From Pirellulales bacterium (GTDB taxonomy: Bacteria; Planctomycetota; Planctomycetia; Pirellulales; S012-138): DNA of 53,097 bases. The notes below the pieces were generated by a model that saw nothing but the letters and a program-made list of their open reading frames with translations, had not been told where the DNA came from and did no database searches. The position numbers and the translations under genes were made by a program. How positions within the stretch are numbered: the first letter of the stretch is position 1; each line of letters begins with the position of its first letter. Shown piece by piece: positions 44,172 through 52,542 of the stretch. The DNA lies in contig JALCBR010000019.1 of NCBI GenBank assembly GCA_028066245.1, positions 1-53,097 on the forward strand, read 5' to 3'.

Positions 44172-47100
44172 ATGTTCGGAAACACTTCCCTGACGCTCGG
44201 AAGTCCGTGGTACCTGCTCCTTTTGCTTTTGCTGGCACCGGTTTGGCTGTTGAGCGTGCGCGGCATGCGGAGCATGGGACCATGGCGGCAATGGAGCGCG
44301 ATTGTCATTCGCTCGCTCGTCCTGCTGCTGTTGGTGGCCACGCTGGCGCAGCCCATGTGGGTTCAGCAGAGTGACAAGTTGACGGTCATCTATTTGCTGG
44401 ACCAGTCGGCGAGCATTCCGGAACCCCGCCGTCGCGAGATCATTCGCTACGTCAATCACGCGATCACGGAGCAACGCGAGAACGAAGATCGAGTGGGTGT
44501 GATCGCCTTTGGCAAAGACGCAGCGATGGAAATTCCGGCCTGGGATTACGCAGAGGGGCCGATTCCCGAATCGCTCGAATCTCTGATCGACCAGGAGTAT
44601 ACGAATCTCGAAGGCGCAATGAAGCTCGCGCAAGGGACCTTCGAACATGACACCGCCCGGCGAATTGTGGTCGTCAGTGACGGCAAACAGAACATCGGTA
44701 ACGCGAAGCGATTGGCCGGCGTGTTGGCCGACCAGGGGATTGGCATCGATGCCGTGCCGATCTTCTACGAGAACATCGGCGAGGCGATCGTTGAAAAGTT
44801 AACGATGCCCGCGGGCGTTGCCAAAGGGCAACCTTTTCAATTGCGCACGGTGATTACCAACACCAGTGAACAACCAATTCCCGGTCGACTGATCCTAACC
44901 CGGACCACAGGCGATCAGCCCATCACGCTCAATTCAAACGAGGGCGTCGAGCAAGGATCTGCGGATGATCCGCAACGTGTCGTCTTGCAGCCGGGCAAAA
45001 ACGTCTATGAGTTGCGGCAAGAAATCACTCAACCACACTTCTATAAGTACGGCGCGCGCTTTATCCCAGATAACCCGGCGCACGACGGCATGGTTGAAAA
45101 CAATGCCGCGAGCACGTTCACCCATGTTCGCGGCGAACAACGTGTGCTGTTGATCTATCACGGAGATGAAGGACAACACGTCCGGCTCATCAACGCGCTT
45201 CGCGATGCCGACCTGGAAGTCACGTTAAAGGAAGCCCGCGTCGCCTATTCCAGCTCTGCCGAACTGCAACAGTACGACACCGTGATCTTGGCCGACGTTC
45301 CGCGGACGGCTGAAGACGAAAATATCGAGCACTTCACCGACAGCCAAATTCGCATGTTGGTGAACAACACACGGTACGTGGGCAGCGGACTAGTGGTGAT
45401 CGGCGGACCAGATAGTTTTGGCGCCGGCGGCTGGACGAACACCGAGTTGGAAAAGGCCATGCCGGTCGATTTCGACATCAAGAACGCCAAGGTTGTTGCC
45501 AAGGGAGCACTGGCGATGGTTATGCACGCTTGCGAGCTTCCTGATGGAAACCACTGGCAGAAGAGAGTCGGTGAAGAGGCTCTAAAAACGCTGGGCTCAC
45601 GCGATTGGGCAGGCGTGGTCGAGTGGAACGGTCAGGAAAGGTGGTTGTGGGACGGCATGAGGGAGATCGGCAGAAACAAACGCCGAATGATGAACCAGCT
45701 CAGTACGATGACGCCCGGTGACATGCCTGACTTTGACGCCCCCCTCCGGATGATGCTCCGCGGCTTCAACGCACTTCCCAAAGGAGGTGCCGGATTTGTC
45801 AAGCACGCGATCGTGATCAGTGATGGCGACCCGAGCCCCGCTAGCGCACGCACCCTGGCAGCGTTCAAAGAGGCCGGTGTCACGATCTCTACGGTGGCCA
45901 TCGGTACGCACGGACCAGCCGGGCACAGAGAGATGCAGCGCGTGGCGAATGTGACAAATGGAAATTACTACATCGTTAAGAACAGCACTGCTCTGCCACG
46001 GATCTTCCAAAAGGAAGCGCGACAAGTCACACGACCGTTGGTCCACGAGAACGAAAAAGGAATTTATCCGACCCCCCGATTTGGCATGGAGATGCTCGAA
46101 GGCATCGACATCAACAACCTGCCGCGGCTGACCGGCTACGTGTTGACCAGCGTCAAGGATGCCAAAGGCGTGGAGCTGGGGTTGATGGCGCCAGAGCCTG
46201 CGGGACGTGACAACACCATTTTGGCCGGCTGGCAATACGGTCTCGGCAAAGCGGTTTGTTTTACTTCTGATAGCGGATCGAAGTGGGCCAATGCGTGGAC
46301 CAGTTGGGATGGTTACGACAAGTTCTTTACGCAAATGGTCCGCTGGTCGATGCGGTCCAACAACGAGAACGGCGATTTCACTATCGCTCAAGAATTGGTC
46401 GATGGCAAAGTCAAGGTTGTGGTCACGGCTCTGGATGCCGACGATGAGTTTCTCAATCAACTTGATATCGTTGGCACGGCGTTGGGCCCACCAATTGATC
46501 CGGACAACCCCAACACAGCAGCCAGGAATTTCAGCCTGCGGCAGGTGGCTCCTGGTCGATACGAGGGCGAGTTCTCTGCCGAGGAGACCGGAAACTACCT
46601 GGTGACGCTAATCCCAGGGAGAGATGAAGCTCCGTTGATGACGGGGATCAGCGTCCCCTATTCGGCCGAGTATCGCGAACGTGGCACGGACGAGGCCCTG
46701 CTGGCTTCCATGGCTTCACAAACGCCCACAGGCGGTCAACCTGGGACGCTCCTGGCAGCTCCCCGCGGCACCGGCGCGCAGGCATTGACGGATTTCCTGG
46801 CGCTCAACCCGTTCCGGCATGACCTCCCCAAAGCAGAAAGTAGCCAAAAGGCTTGGCATTTCTTCCTGCTGCTGGCTTGCTGCCTCTTCTTGGCAGATGT
46901 CTTCGTTCGCCGAGTCCAGGTTCATTTCTATTGGTTGCCGCCGTTGTTAGCCAAAGTTCGCGATACGATTTTGCGTCGTGAGTCAGCTCCTGCGGAAGCG
47001 GAGTACATCTCGCGGCTGCAAAGCCGTAAACGGGAGATCGCGTCCGAAATCGAATTTCGCCGTGCGGCGACTCGCTTTGAACCGGAGAAAGACGCTCCGC

Positions 47101-47264
47101 CGGAAGTCAACGCCGTGCGTGAGGCCGGCTCTGCTCGTGGCGCGCCTCCGTCGCAACGGACACCAGCGGCTTCGGCTGAACTAACGCCGCAAAAAGAAGA
47201 AGATACCTATACAAATCGCCTGCTCAAAGCCAAGAAGCAAGTCTGGAAGGACCGCAAGGAATAG
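44172..47264 (+). CDS. Large membrane-anchored VWA-domain protein
   Basis: This 1030-residue protein has a BatA-like N-terminus: SPWYLLLLLLLAPVWLLSV (TM1, about 11-29) and a second TM (about 44-61). A VWA domain follows, with the metal site DQSAS (77-81), a Thr in TNLEGA and VVVSDGKQN. A central region has GPDSFGAGGWTNTELEKAMPV, the glutamine-amidotransferase-like fold common in planctomycete VWA proteins. A second VWA-like part shows AIVISDGDPSP and ISTVAIGTHG. A further TM lies near residues 896-914 (WHFFLLLACCLFLADVFV), and the tail is charged. It is paired with the MoxR ATPase 109 bp downstream. The pair probably acts as a chaperone- or metal-insertion-like system at the membrane; the client is unknown. 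Confidence 0.88.
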   Translation: MFGNTSLTLGSPWYLLLLLLLAPVWLLSVRGMRSMGPWRQWSAIVIRSLVLLLLVATLAQPMWVQQSDKLTVIYLLDQSASIPEPRRREIIRYVNHAITEQRENEDRVGVIAFGKDAAMEIPAWDYAEGPIPESLESLIDQEYTNLEGAMKLAQGTFEHDTARRIVVVSDGKQNIGNAKRLAGVLADQGIGIDAVPIFYENIGEAIVEKLTMPAGVAKGQPFQLRTVITNTSEQPIPGRLILTRTTGDQPITLNSNEGVEQGSADDPQRVVLQPGKNVYELRQEITQPHFYKYGARFIPDNPAHDGMVENNAASTFTHVRGEQRVLLIYHGDEGQHVRLINALRDADLEVTLKEARVAYSSSAELQQYDTVILADVPRTAEDENIEHFTDSQIRMLVNNTRYVGSGLVVIGGPDSFGAGGWTNTELEKAMPVDFDIKNAKVVAKGALAMVMHACELPDGNHWQKRVGEEALKTLGSRDWAGVVEWNGQERWLWDGMREIGRNKRRMMNQLSTMTPGDMPDFDAPLRMMLRGFNALPKGGAGFVKHAIVISDGDPSPASARTLAAFKEAGVTISTVAIGTHGPAGHREMQRVANVTNGNYYIVKNSTALPRIFQKEARQVTRPLVHENEKGIYPTPRFGMEMLEGIDINNLPRLTGYVLTSVKDAKGVELGLMAPEPAGRDNTILAGWQYGLGKAVCFTSDSGSKWANAWTSWDGYDKFFTQMVRWSMRSNNENGDFTIAQELVDGKVKVVVTALDADDEFLNQLDIVGTALGPPIDPDNPNTAARNFSLRQVAPGRYEGEFSAEETGNYLVTLIPGRDEAPLMTGISVPYSAEYRERGTDEALLASMASQTPTGGQPGTLLAAPRGTGAQALTDFLALNPFRHDLPKAESSQKAWHFFLLLACCLFLADVFVRRVQVHFYWLPPLLAKVRDTILRRESAPAEAEYISRLQSRKREIASEIEFRRAATRFEPEKDAPPEVNAVREAGSARGAPPSQRTPAASAELTPQKEEDTYTNRLLKAKKQVWKDRKE

Positions 47265-47373
47265 TCCAGACCAGCGAACACATTGCAAAAGGCTTCTTAC
47301 ACAGCAGCGCCGGTCTATTTGCGAACTCTTTGCCTGGCACGTTGAATGCCGTTTGAAACAAGGGACACAGTTG

Positions 47374-48390
47374 ATGAGCATCGCGGAATCCATTGAGCAA
47401 CGTGCCGAAGAGTTTGCCCAACGCTATCACGCCGTGCGTACAGAGATCGGTCGTGTGATCGTTGGGCATGACGATATCGTCCACGGCGTGCTCACTTGCC
47501 TGTTTGTCGGCGGACACTGCCTGCTCGAAGGCGTTCCTGGGTTGGGAAAAACGCTTTTGGTGCGGACGTTATCGCGAACGCTCGACTTGGATTTCTCCAG
47601 GATTCAATTCACCCCGGACCTGATGCCGGCGGACATCTTGGGCACCAACATGGTGGTGGAGACGCCGGACGGAAAACGGATCTTTGAGTTTCAAAGAGGC
47701 CCGATTTTCACCCAGATTTGTCTGGCTGACGAAATCAACCGCGCCACGCCGAAAACGCAATCCGCCATGCTGGAGACAATGCAGGAAGGAACCGTCACCG
47801 CAGCAGGCACACGGTATGATCTTGAGCAACCGTTCTTTGTGCTGGCCACGCAAAACCCCATCGAACAGGAAGGAACCTACCCACTTCCCGAGGCTCAGTT
47901 GGACCGGTTCTTCTTCAAGCTTGTGGTCGGCTACTCCGGTCGAGAGGAACTCTCCACGATTGTTGACCGTACCACGCGCGGAGAAGTCATCGAGCCCAAC
48001 AAGGTCATGGACGGAGCCGAGATCATCAAGTGGCAAGGCTTGATCCGTGAAGTCATTCTGGCTGACCACGTCCAGGATTATCTGGTGCGTTTGATCCTGG
48101 CCACGCACCCCGGCGGCCCGTTCGCGCCGCCGGTTTGCAATCAGTATCTGCGTTGGGGATCCAGTCCCCGCGGCGCGCAAACCCTGGCGCTGGCCTCCAA
48201 AGTTCGGGCATTACTGGAAGGTCGCTTCAATGTCTCGTTTGAAGACATTCGCCGCGTCTATCTGCCTGCCATGCGCCACCGAGTGATTCTCAACTTTGAA
48301 GCACAGGCAGAGGGCATGGAACCTGATCAAGTCCTGTTGGATATCCTGGAATCCGTGCCAGAGAAAGCAGAAGCCACGCAAGTCGCGTGA
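47374..48390 (+). CDS. MoxR-family AAA ATPase
   Basis: The ATG at 47374 gives 338 residues. Walker A is GVPGLGKT (53-60) and Walker B is LADEINRA (117-124). The MoxR landmarks RIQFTPDLMPADILGT, ATQNPIEQEGTYPLPEAQLDRF (sensor 1 and Arg finger region) and GSSPRGAQTL (sensor 2) are all present. MoxR ATPases remodel or activate client proteins together with VWA-domain partners, and the large VWA gene directly upstream fits that role. No signal peptide is present, so it acts in the cytoplasm. Confidence 0.94.
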   Translation: MSIAESIEQRAEEFAQRYHAVRTEIGRVIVGHDDIVHGVLTCLFVGGHCLLEGVPGLGKTLLVRTLSRTLDLDFSRIQFTPDLMPADILGTNMVVETPDGKRIFEFQRGPIFTQICLADEINRATPKTQSAMLETMQEGTVTAAGTRYDLEQPFFVLATQNPIEQEGTYPLPEAQLDRFFFKLVVGYSGREELSTIVDRTTRGEVIEPNKVMDGAEIIKWQGLIREVILADHVQDYLVRLILATHPGGPFAPPVCNQYLRWGSSPRGAQTLALASKVRALLEGRFNVSFEDIRRVYLPAMRHRVILNFEAQAEGMEPDQVLLDILESVPEKAEATQVA

Positions 48391-48492
48391 GTTTCCAAGA
48401 GCAAGAAGCTTTTATCCCACCAGGGAGATCGGTGCGCAAACTTAACTTGAGTACGCTACCGTCACGCATTTCATGTATGAATCCTGGGCACG

Positions 48493-49290
48493 CTAACCTT
48501 GCATAGAGTCTTGGTCCGGTTCCAGCTTTCCCTTGAACGTTGGTTCTGGCGGAGGTTCTATGCCCAGTCCGGCGTAGTCGGCAATGTATGATTCCACATA
48601 CCACCCGGACTCCGCGTGGCGATGCTCAGCCCAGCGCTTGACCACCAGCGCCACATATCCCTCCTTCTTCTTGCCGTCTTCCTGGAAGCGAAACAGATAC
48701 AGTAGTCGCAGTCGGTCATACCTGCCACCTAATGTCTCCTTAAGGACCTTGCGGAACTCAATATCGACTCCATCCTTCAGTCGCTCCAAAGTTGGCAGCG
48801 GTTCAATCTCAACATACCCGGCCAAGTCTTCGCGCTCCTTAGCGATCCGTACATAGATGTCTTCCAAGAGTTCCGGGTTGGGGTTGCGCGCATCCGGTTT
48901 CAAAGACAATTGGTGAAGCATGATGCGGTCCCCTCGTCGGGCCGCATCAAACCATTGGTGGGCGACATATTTCGCCTGTTCCCGCATTGTGGATTCACCC
49001 ATAACGTTGTGCAGAATTCCTCCGCTCGCGCAAAACAGGGCAATGGCCAACCCAATCATGGCCAGCCGTGAACCCTTGATCTGAGCTTGAGCGATGCGCA
49101 CCAACGCCACGATGTTGACAATCACAGCGAGGAAGGGCACAACGGCGCCCATCGTGTTGAAAAACGCCAATGGAGAAAGCAAGCTCAAGAGCAAGCCTGC
49201 AATCGCCAGTCCACTGAAGGACTCGTAATCGGACTTCAGTTCGCCTTCCTCGCGGTAGGCGGTCATCTTTGCGCTATAGAGCGAGGTCAT
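48493..49290 (-). CDS. DUF4190-like membrane protein
   Basis: This 265-residue protein begins in the cytoplasm (the start could also be the ATG at 49266). It has two or three membrane segments between about residues 28 and 95 (LAIAGLLLSLLSPLAFF, VVPFLAVIVNIVALV, LAMIGLAIALFCASGG), the pattern of DUF4190 (SGLAIAGLxLSLL). The rest (from about residue 105) is a soluble domain of mixed structure, including YLFRFQEDGKKKEGYVALVVKRW, with no recognised catalytic motif. Its 3' end converges on the MoxR gene and its 5' end is divergent from the flavin reductase gene. Confidence 0.72.
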   Translation of the reverse strand: MTSLYSAKMTAYREEGELKSDYESFSGLAIAGLLLSLLSPLAFFNTMGAVVPFLAVIVNIVALVRIAQAQIKGSRLAMIGLAIALFCASGGILHNVMGESTMREQAKYVAHQWFDAARRGDRIMLHQLSLKPDARNPNPELLEDIYVRIAKEREDLAGYVEIEPLPTLERLKDGVDIEFRKVLKETLGGRYDRLRLLYLFRFQEDGKKKEGYVALVVKRWAEHRHAESGWYVESYIADYAGLGIEPPPEPTFKGKLEPDQDSMQG

Positions 49291-49581
49291 TGCGGATTAT
49301 CGCCAAGGTCTGGTGGCCCGAAGGTCAAGGGTTGATACCGCCAACAAAATGCCGGTTACTGAAATTTAGCTTACTGCACGACCGTTTTCTTTACGAATGC
49401 CCTTTCCTAAAGGACGCAGTTTCCCTACGAAGACCAATACCATTTGGTCGCATGATTTTCACCATAATCAGCAACTCACAATCGCCGGCAACCTACGGAA
49501 CATATTCCACCACCCTTGAGTTGGACTGCAATTCGCGGAAGATAATTGAAACGACTCACACTCCACGATTTTGGTCAACCG
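49291..49581. other. Divergent intergenic region, no gene recognised
   Basis: This 291-bp gap lies between the DUF4190-like gene (minus) and the flavin reductase gene (plus). An in-frame TTG at 49546 is a possible earlier start of the latter. No other structure was identified. Confidence 0.35.
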
Positions 49582-50067
49582 ATGAGCGAAGCTTCTGCCG
49601 TTCCCGAATTTGCCGCCGCGCTCGGCCGTTTGCCAAGCGGGATTTTTGTTCTCACAGCCAAAAGCGGAGCTGATGAGACAGGCATGCTGGCAAGTTGGGT
49701 GCAGCAAGCAGGCTTTGAACCACCGATGGTCACCGTGGCGATCAAGCTGGGCCGGTACGTGGGCGACTGGTTGGAGCAAGGGGAGGAATTCATCCTCAAT
49801 GCGCTGCCGGAAAAATCCCACTTGATGAAACACTTTGGCCGTGGGTTTGAGCCAGGCGAGCCGGCTTTCACTGGCGTCAACATTGACCGTGCCCGCGAAA
49901 ACGGGCCCCCCATTCTGACCGAAGCCCTGGCGTATCTCGTCTGCCGCGGCTCCAAAGCGATTGACTCCGGCGATCATCGCATCTACCTGGCCGAAGTGAC
50001 TGGCGGAGCAACCTTGCGCGACGAAAAACCCGCAGTTCACATACGGAAGAACGGGCTGCATTATTGA
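49582..50067 (+). CDS. Flavin reductase-like FMN-binding split-barrel protein
   Basis: The ATG at 49582 gives 161 residues. The fold is recognised from ALGRLPSGIFVLTAKSG (about 13-29), GMLASWVQQAGFEPPMVTVAI (flavin-phosphate region), NALPEKSHLMKHFGRGF and the late HRIYLAEVTGG. These match the flavin reductase-like family of FMN-binding proteins, whose members reduce flavins with NAD(P)H or simply carry FMN. No partner monooxygenase is nearby. The following gene, mqnA, begins 131 bp later on the same strand. Confidence 0.83.
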   Translation: MSEASAVPEFAAALGRLPSGIFVLTAKSGADETGMLASWVQQAGFEPPMVTVAIKLGRYVGDWLEQGEEFILNALPEKSHLMKHFGRGFEPGEPAFTGVNIDRARENGPPILTEALAYLVCRGSKAIDSGDHRIYLAEVTGGATLRDEKPAVHIRKNGLHY

Positions 50068-50198
50068 TTGCAGACTGAGTTAATGTGGAGCATGCGCTAC
50101 GGTTTGTTTCCAGAGAAGCCATCCGAGTAAGCCTTTTGCCCACGAAGCGTGCATCTATAATCGATCCATCGCCCTCCGTATGTCTGTTCTGGCCGTCC

Positions 50199-51062
50199 AT
50201 GACCAATCCCGTCCAACCTGATGTGCGTAGTCGTGGGCAGCAGCCCCGCAGACCAATCCGTGTGGGCGCTGTGAGTTATCTTAACACGAAGCCGCTGATC
50301 CATCAGTTTGCGAAGTTCGCTCCGCAGGCGGAACTAGTTGTGGACGTCCCCAGTCGCTTGGCGGATGAACTCTTCGCCAACAATCTGGATGTTGCACTGG
50401 TCCCGGTGATTGAATTATTTGGCAAGCCGGGCTACCGCGTGTTGGCGGACGCCTGCATTGCTTGCCGCGGCCCGGTGTTGAGCGTGAAGTTGTTTAGCCG
50501 TGTGCCTGTCGCAGAGATTCGTACACTGTCGTTGGATGAAGGTTCACGAACAAGCGCAGCTCTGGTACAGATTTTGTTGCATGCCCGCTTCGGTATTCGT
50601 CCGGAGCTGCAACTGTTGCCCATTGGCAAATCCGTCTCTGATGCGGCGGCCGATGCGGTCCTCTTGATCGGCGATCGTTCCATTCATCCACCGCCAGGAC
50701 CGTTTGCGGTCGTCTGGGATTTGGGCGAGGAGTGGATTGCGCACACGGGGTTACCGTTCGTGTTTGCAGCTTGGGTTGCTCAGTCGGACACGAACCTAGC
50801 AGGCGTCGAACAAGCTCTAACCGCGGCGCGAGACTCCGGCATCGCCAACTTGGAAGACATCGCCGCTGCTGAAGCCCCCAAGGTGGGACTCACGCGCGCC
50901 GAATGCCTGGCCTACCTGAGAGACCACTTGCATTTCTACTTGGGCGAGCGGGAGCAACAGGGCTTGGAACGATTTCACGAACTTGCCATCCAACTAGGAT
51001 TGGTGCCCCCCGGAGTAGGCATTACTTACTGCGGGGAAATGAGCACTCCGGCAAAGCTCTAA
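50199..51062 (+). CDS. mqnA: Chorismate dehydratase of the futalosine menaquinone pathway
   Basis: MqnA converts chorismate to 3-enolpyruvoyl-benzoate, the first committed step of menaquinone synthesis by the futalosine route. The ATG at 50199 gives 287 residues. The start RIRVGAVSYLNTKPLI-like segment (IRVGAVSYLNTKPL), NNLDVALVPVIELF, SVKLFSR, LSLDEGSRTSAALVQILL and VLLIGDRSIHP are MqnA/MqnD-fold hallmarks. The protein has a periplasmic-binding-protein-like fold but no signal peptide. Its presence indicates that this organism makes menaquinone through futalosine, as many planctomycetes do. No other mqn gene is in the window. Confidence 0.93.
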   Translation: MTNPVQPDVRSRGQQPRRPIRVGAVSYLNTKPLIHQFAKFAPQAELVVDVPSRLADELFANNLDVALVPVIELFGKPGYRVLADACIACRGPVLSVKLFSRVPVAEIRTLSLDEGSRTSAALVQILLHARFGIRPELQLLPIGKSVSDAAADAVLLIGDRSIHPPPGPFAVVWDLGEEWIAHTGLPFVFAAWVAQSDTNLAGVEQALTAARDSGIANLEDIAAAEAPKVGLTRAECLAYLRDHLHFYLGEREQQGLERFHELAIQLGLVPPGVGITYCGEMSTPAKL

Positions 51063-51276
51063 AGGCTCTCGCGCTTGGGGAGTTCTTGCTCGGCCGACGG
51101 AACCGCCCGGCACGAACGTTTTGTTGAGAAGCCATGCCCTCAGCGATGTTGAGCTTCCAACTCCGTCGCGCTACTCGCCTATGTGCGGCCAGGCCAGAGG
51201 AACTATCGGCTGATCAATCGAGAACACCTCGATTGCCGCTCCGCTCGCCCGGATGGACGCTGTGAGGTCATCCTAC

Positions 51277-51302
51277 GAGAGCAGGCCATGCGGCCTGCTC
51301 TC
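51277..51302. terminator. Perfect 11-bp hairpin downstream of mqnA
   Basis: GAGAGCAGGCC-atgc-GGCCTGCTCTC is a perfect 11-bp stem with a 4-nt loop, about 215 bp after the mqnA stop. There is no T-tract, and its right arm overlaps the first five bases of the inverted-repeat element. It may be a terminator-like fold or an insertion-site hairpin of that element. Confidence 0.5.
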
Positions 51303-51535
51303 AGGCGTACGGGCGAATTTGTCATTGGTCAAGTTTTTCCCGCCCCCAGGGAGTGACGCAAACGCTTCATGGCCAGCAATTAACCAGCAATGGCACCGAC
51401 AACATCACCGGCAACCCTGACGTTAAGTTCAGCAGCATGTTAACCGTCAACCTCCTATGGCGCTCGGCAGCGCGCATGTTCGCCGGAAACATCCCAAAAT
51501 TTGACCAATGTCAATTTCGCCCGTACGCCTGAGAG
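51298..51535. repeat. Inverted-repeat-bounded element, MITE-like
   Basis: The 40-bp left end (51298-51337, beginning CTCTCAGGCGTACGGGCGAA) is matched in reverse complement at 51496-51535 with three mismatches, the first 20 bases being identical. The 158-bp interior has no transposase. This fits a miniature inverted-repeat element or deletion derivative of a transposon; alternatively the two arms could form a long hairpin RNA. No target-site duplication is obvious. Confidence 0.65.
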
Positions 51536-51830
51536 GATGGCGAGCAGGGAACGCCGCGATCATTCAATCACGTGTCTGCGAAGCGATGAAAATGCCGACG
51601 AACAGAACACCCATTAAAGAGATGTTCTCGAGCGTTTGTTGATTCCTATTCTTCTTACAGTCGGGTACCGTCCAACGCCTCAGCAATATCCGCACTCATC
51701 AATGTTGGCGACGGAACGTCAACAAGAAATGCCCTTAAGTGTTCATGCACGCGCCTTCCCTCTGGCGAGGTTCTCAGAGCATCGTCTAGAGGAATTCAGT
51801 CGTGCCGAGCTCGCGCAGTTCACTCTTCGG

Positions 51831-52340
51831 CTACGATTTGCGTTTGCCGCCTTCCCCGCTTGCTGTGCGTGATTTCTTCGTTTTGGTAACTCGGCTCGAA
51901 TCAATAGTGAATGTCTTCTGGTGTTCACAAAGTGGAGTTACGGAATCACTGTCAGAAAGCATGTCAGCCATCGTTGTCCTTCGAAACATTCGCTCAACAG
52001 TTTCCATCGCCTGATCCAAGTTTCGATGCAATGGGCAAAGCCCGTTGGCGTGCGATTTAATCTCCAACGGGCACGTCGTGATTCGTTGAATTGGTTCCAC
52101 AGCGTCAACGACATCCCAAATCGTGAGCTCCGTGGGTGAACGAACCAAGAGGAATCCTCCGTGGAGGCCTCGCTGTGAACTTACCAAGCCGCGCCGCACC
52201 AGGACCTGCATGAGCTTGGAGAGATACGGACCAGGGACTTTGGTGATCTCCGCGATCTTCTGCGCAGTGCATGGTTCACCCTCGTTTTGGGCAATGGTAA
52301 CGATGGCCCGTAGAGCGTATTCGACAGATTGGGAGATCAT
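51831..52340 (-). CDS. Rrf2-family transcriptional regulator
   Basis: The ATG at 52340 gives the standard start MISQSVEYALRAIVTIA and 169 residues; the longer open frame to 52439 is unlikely. The winged helix has TAQKIAEITKVPGPYLSKLMQVLVRRGLV and RGLHGGFLL. The cluster-binding loop has Cys90 and Cys102 (TTCPLEIK...LCPLH), with His97 and His105 close by; the middle cysteine of the usual three is missing. Rrf2 proteins such as NsrR and IscR sense nitric oxide, iron-sulfur status or redox state through a Fe-S cluster. It is divergent from a cytochrome c gene, which is its most likely target. The C-terminus is a Lys/Arg-rich tail. Confidence 0.9.
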   Translation of the reverse strand: MISQSVEYALRAIVTIAQNEGEPCTAQKIAEITKVPGPYLSKLMQVLVRRGLVSSQRGLHGGFLLVRSPTELTIWDVVDAVEPIQRITTCPLEIKSHANGLCPLHRNLDQAMETVERMFRRTTMADMLSDSDSVTPLCEHQKTFTIDSSRVTKTKKSRTASGEGGKRKS

Positions 52341-52542
52341 TATCGTTCCAGGTGGTTGTGGAGTAATCGCATAAGACTTACATGCCGGTGAAGAGAAATT
52401 TTCAAATTCCTGCGATTTAAGACATCGGGACCTTGACATCTTTTATAAGGGGCGATAGGTTCGCTTTCAAGCAGGACAAAAGGACCTGAATATCCTGTTT
52501 AAGGTAACCGGCCTTCCTTTTCGGTCATTTTGCAGGTGAATT
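52341..52542. promoter_or_regulatory. Divergent rrf2/cytochrome c control region
   Basis: This 202-bp gap should contain both promoters and the regulator's operator. Around 52420-52443 there are two direct GATGTC units (minus strand) spaced by eight bases, AAGATGTC and GATGTCTT, whose outer halves AAGA and TCTT are inverted. The half-site resembles the AAGATG of NsrR operators. Binding is inferred, not shown. Confidence 0.35.

Larger units (their letters stand above)
51063..51830. other. Long gene-free region with hairpin and inverted-repeat element
   Basis: This 768-bp stretch lies between mqnA and the rrf2-type gene (convergent). It holds the hairpin at 51277-51302 and the inverted-repeat element 51298-51535 listed separately. 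Elsewhere I see no gene. A short stretch between the repeats reads like protein (about 51370-51460), but it is too short and has no recognised match. Confidence 0.5.

Noticed and set aside
45597-46460. 287-residue minus-strand frame inside the VWA gene
   Set aside because: Antisense shadow of a well-supported coding region; no start signal or motif.
51370-51460. Fragment of a repeat-rich surface protein between the inverted repeats
   Set aside because: Only about 30 protein-like residues are readable, with no start and no match that I can name.
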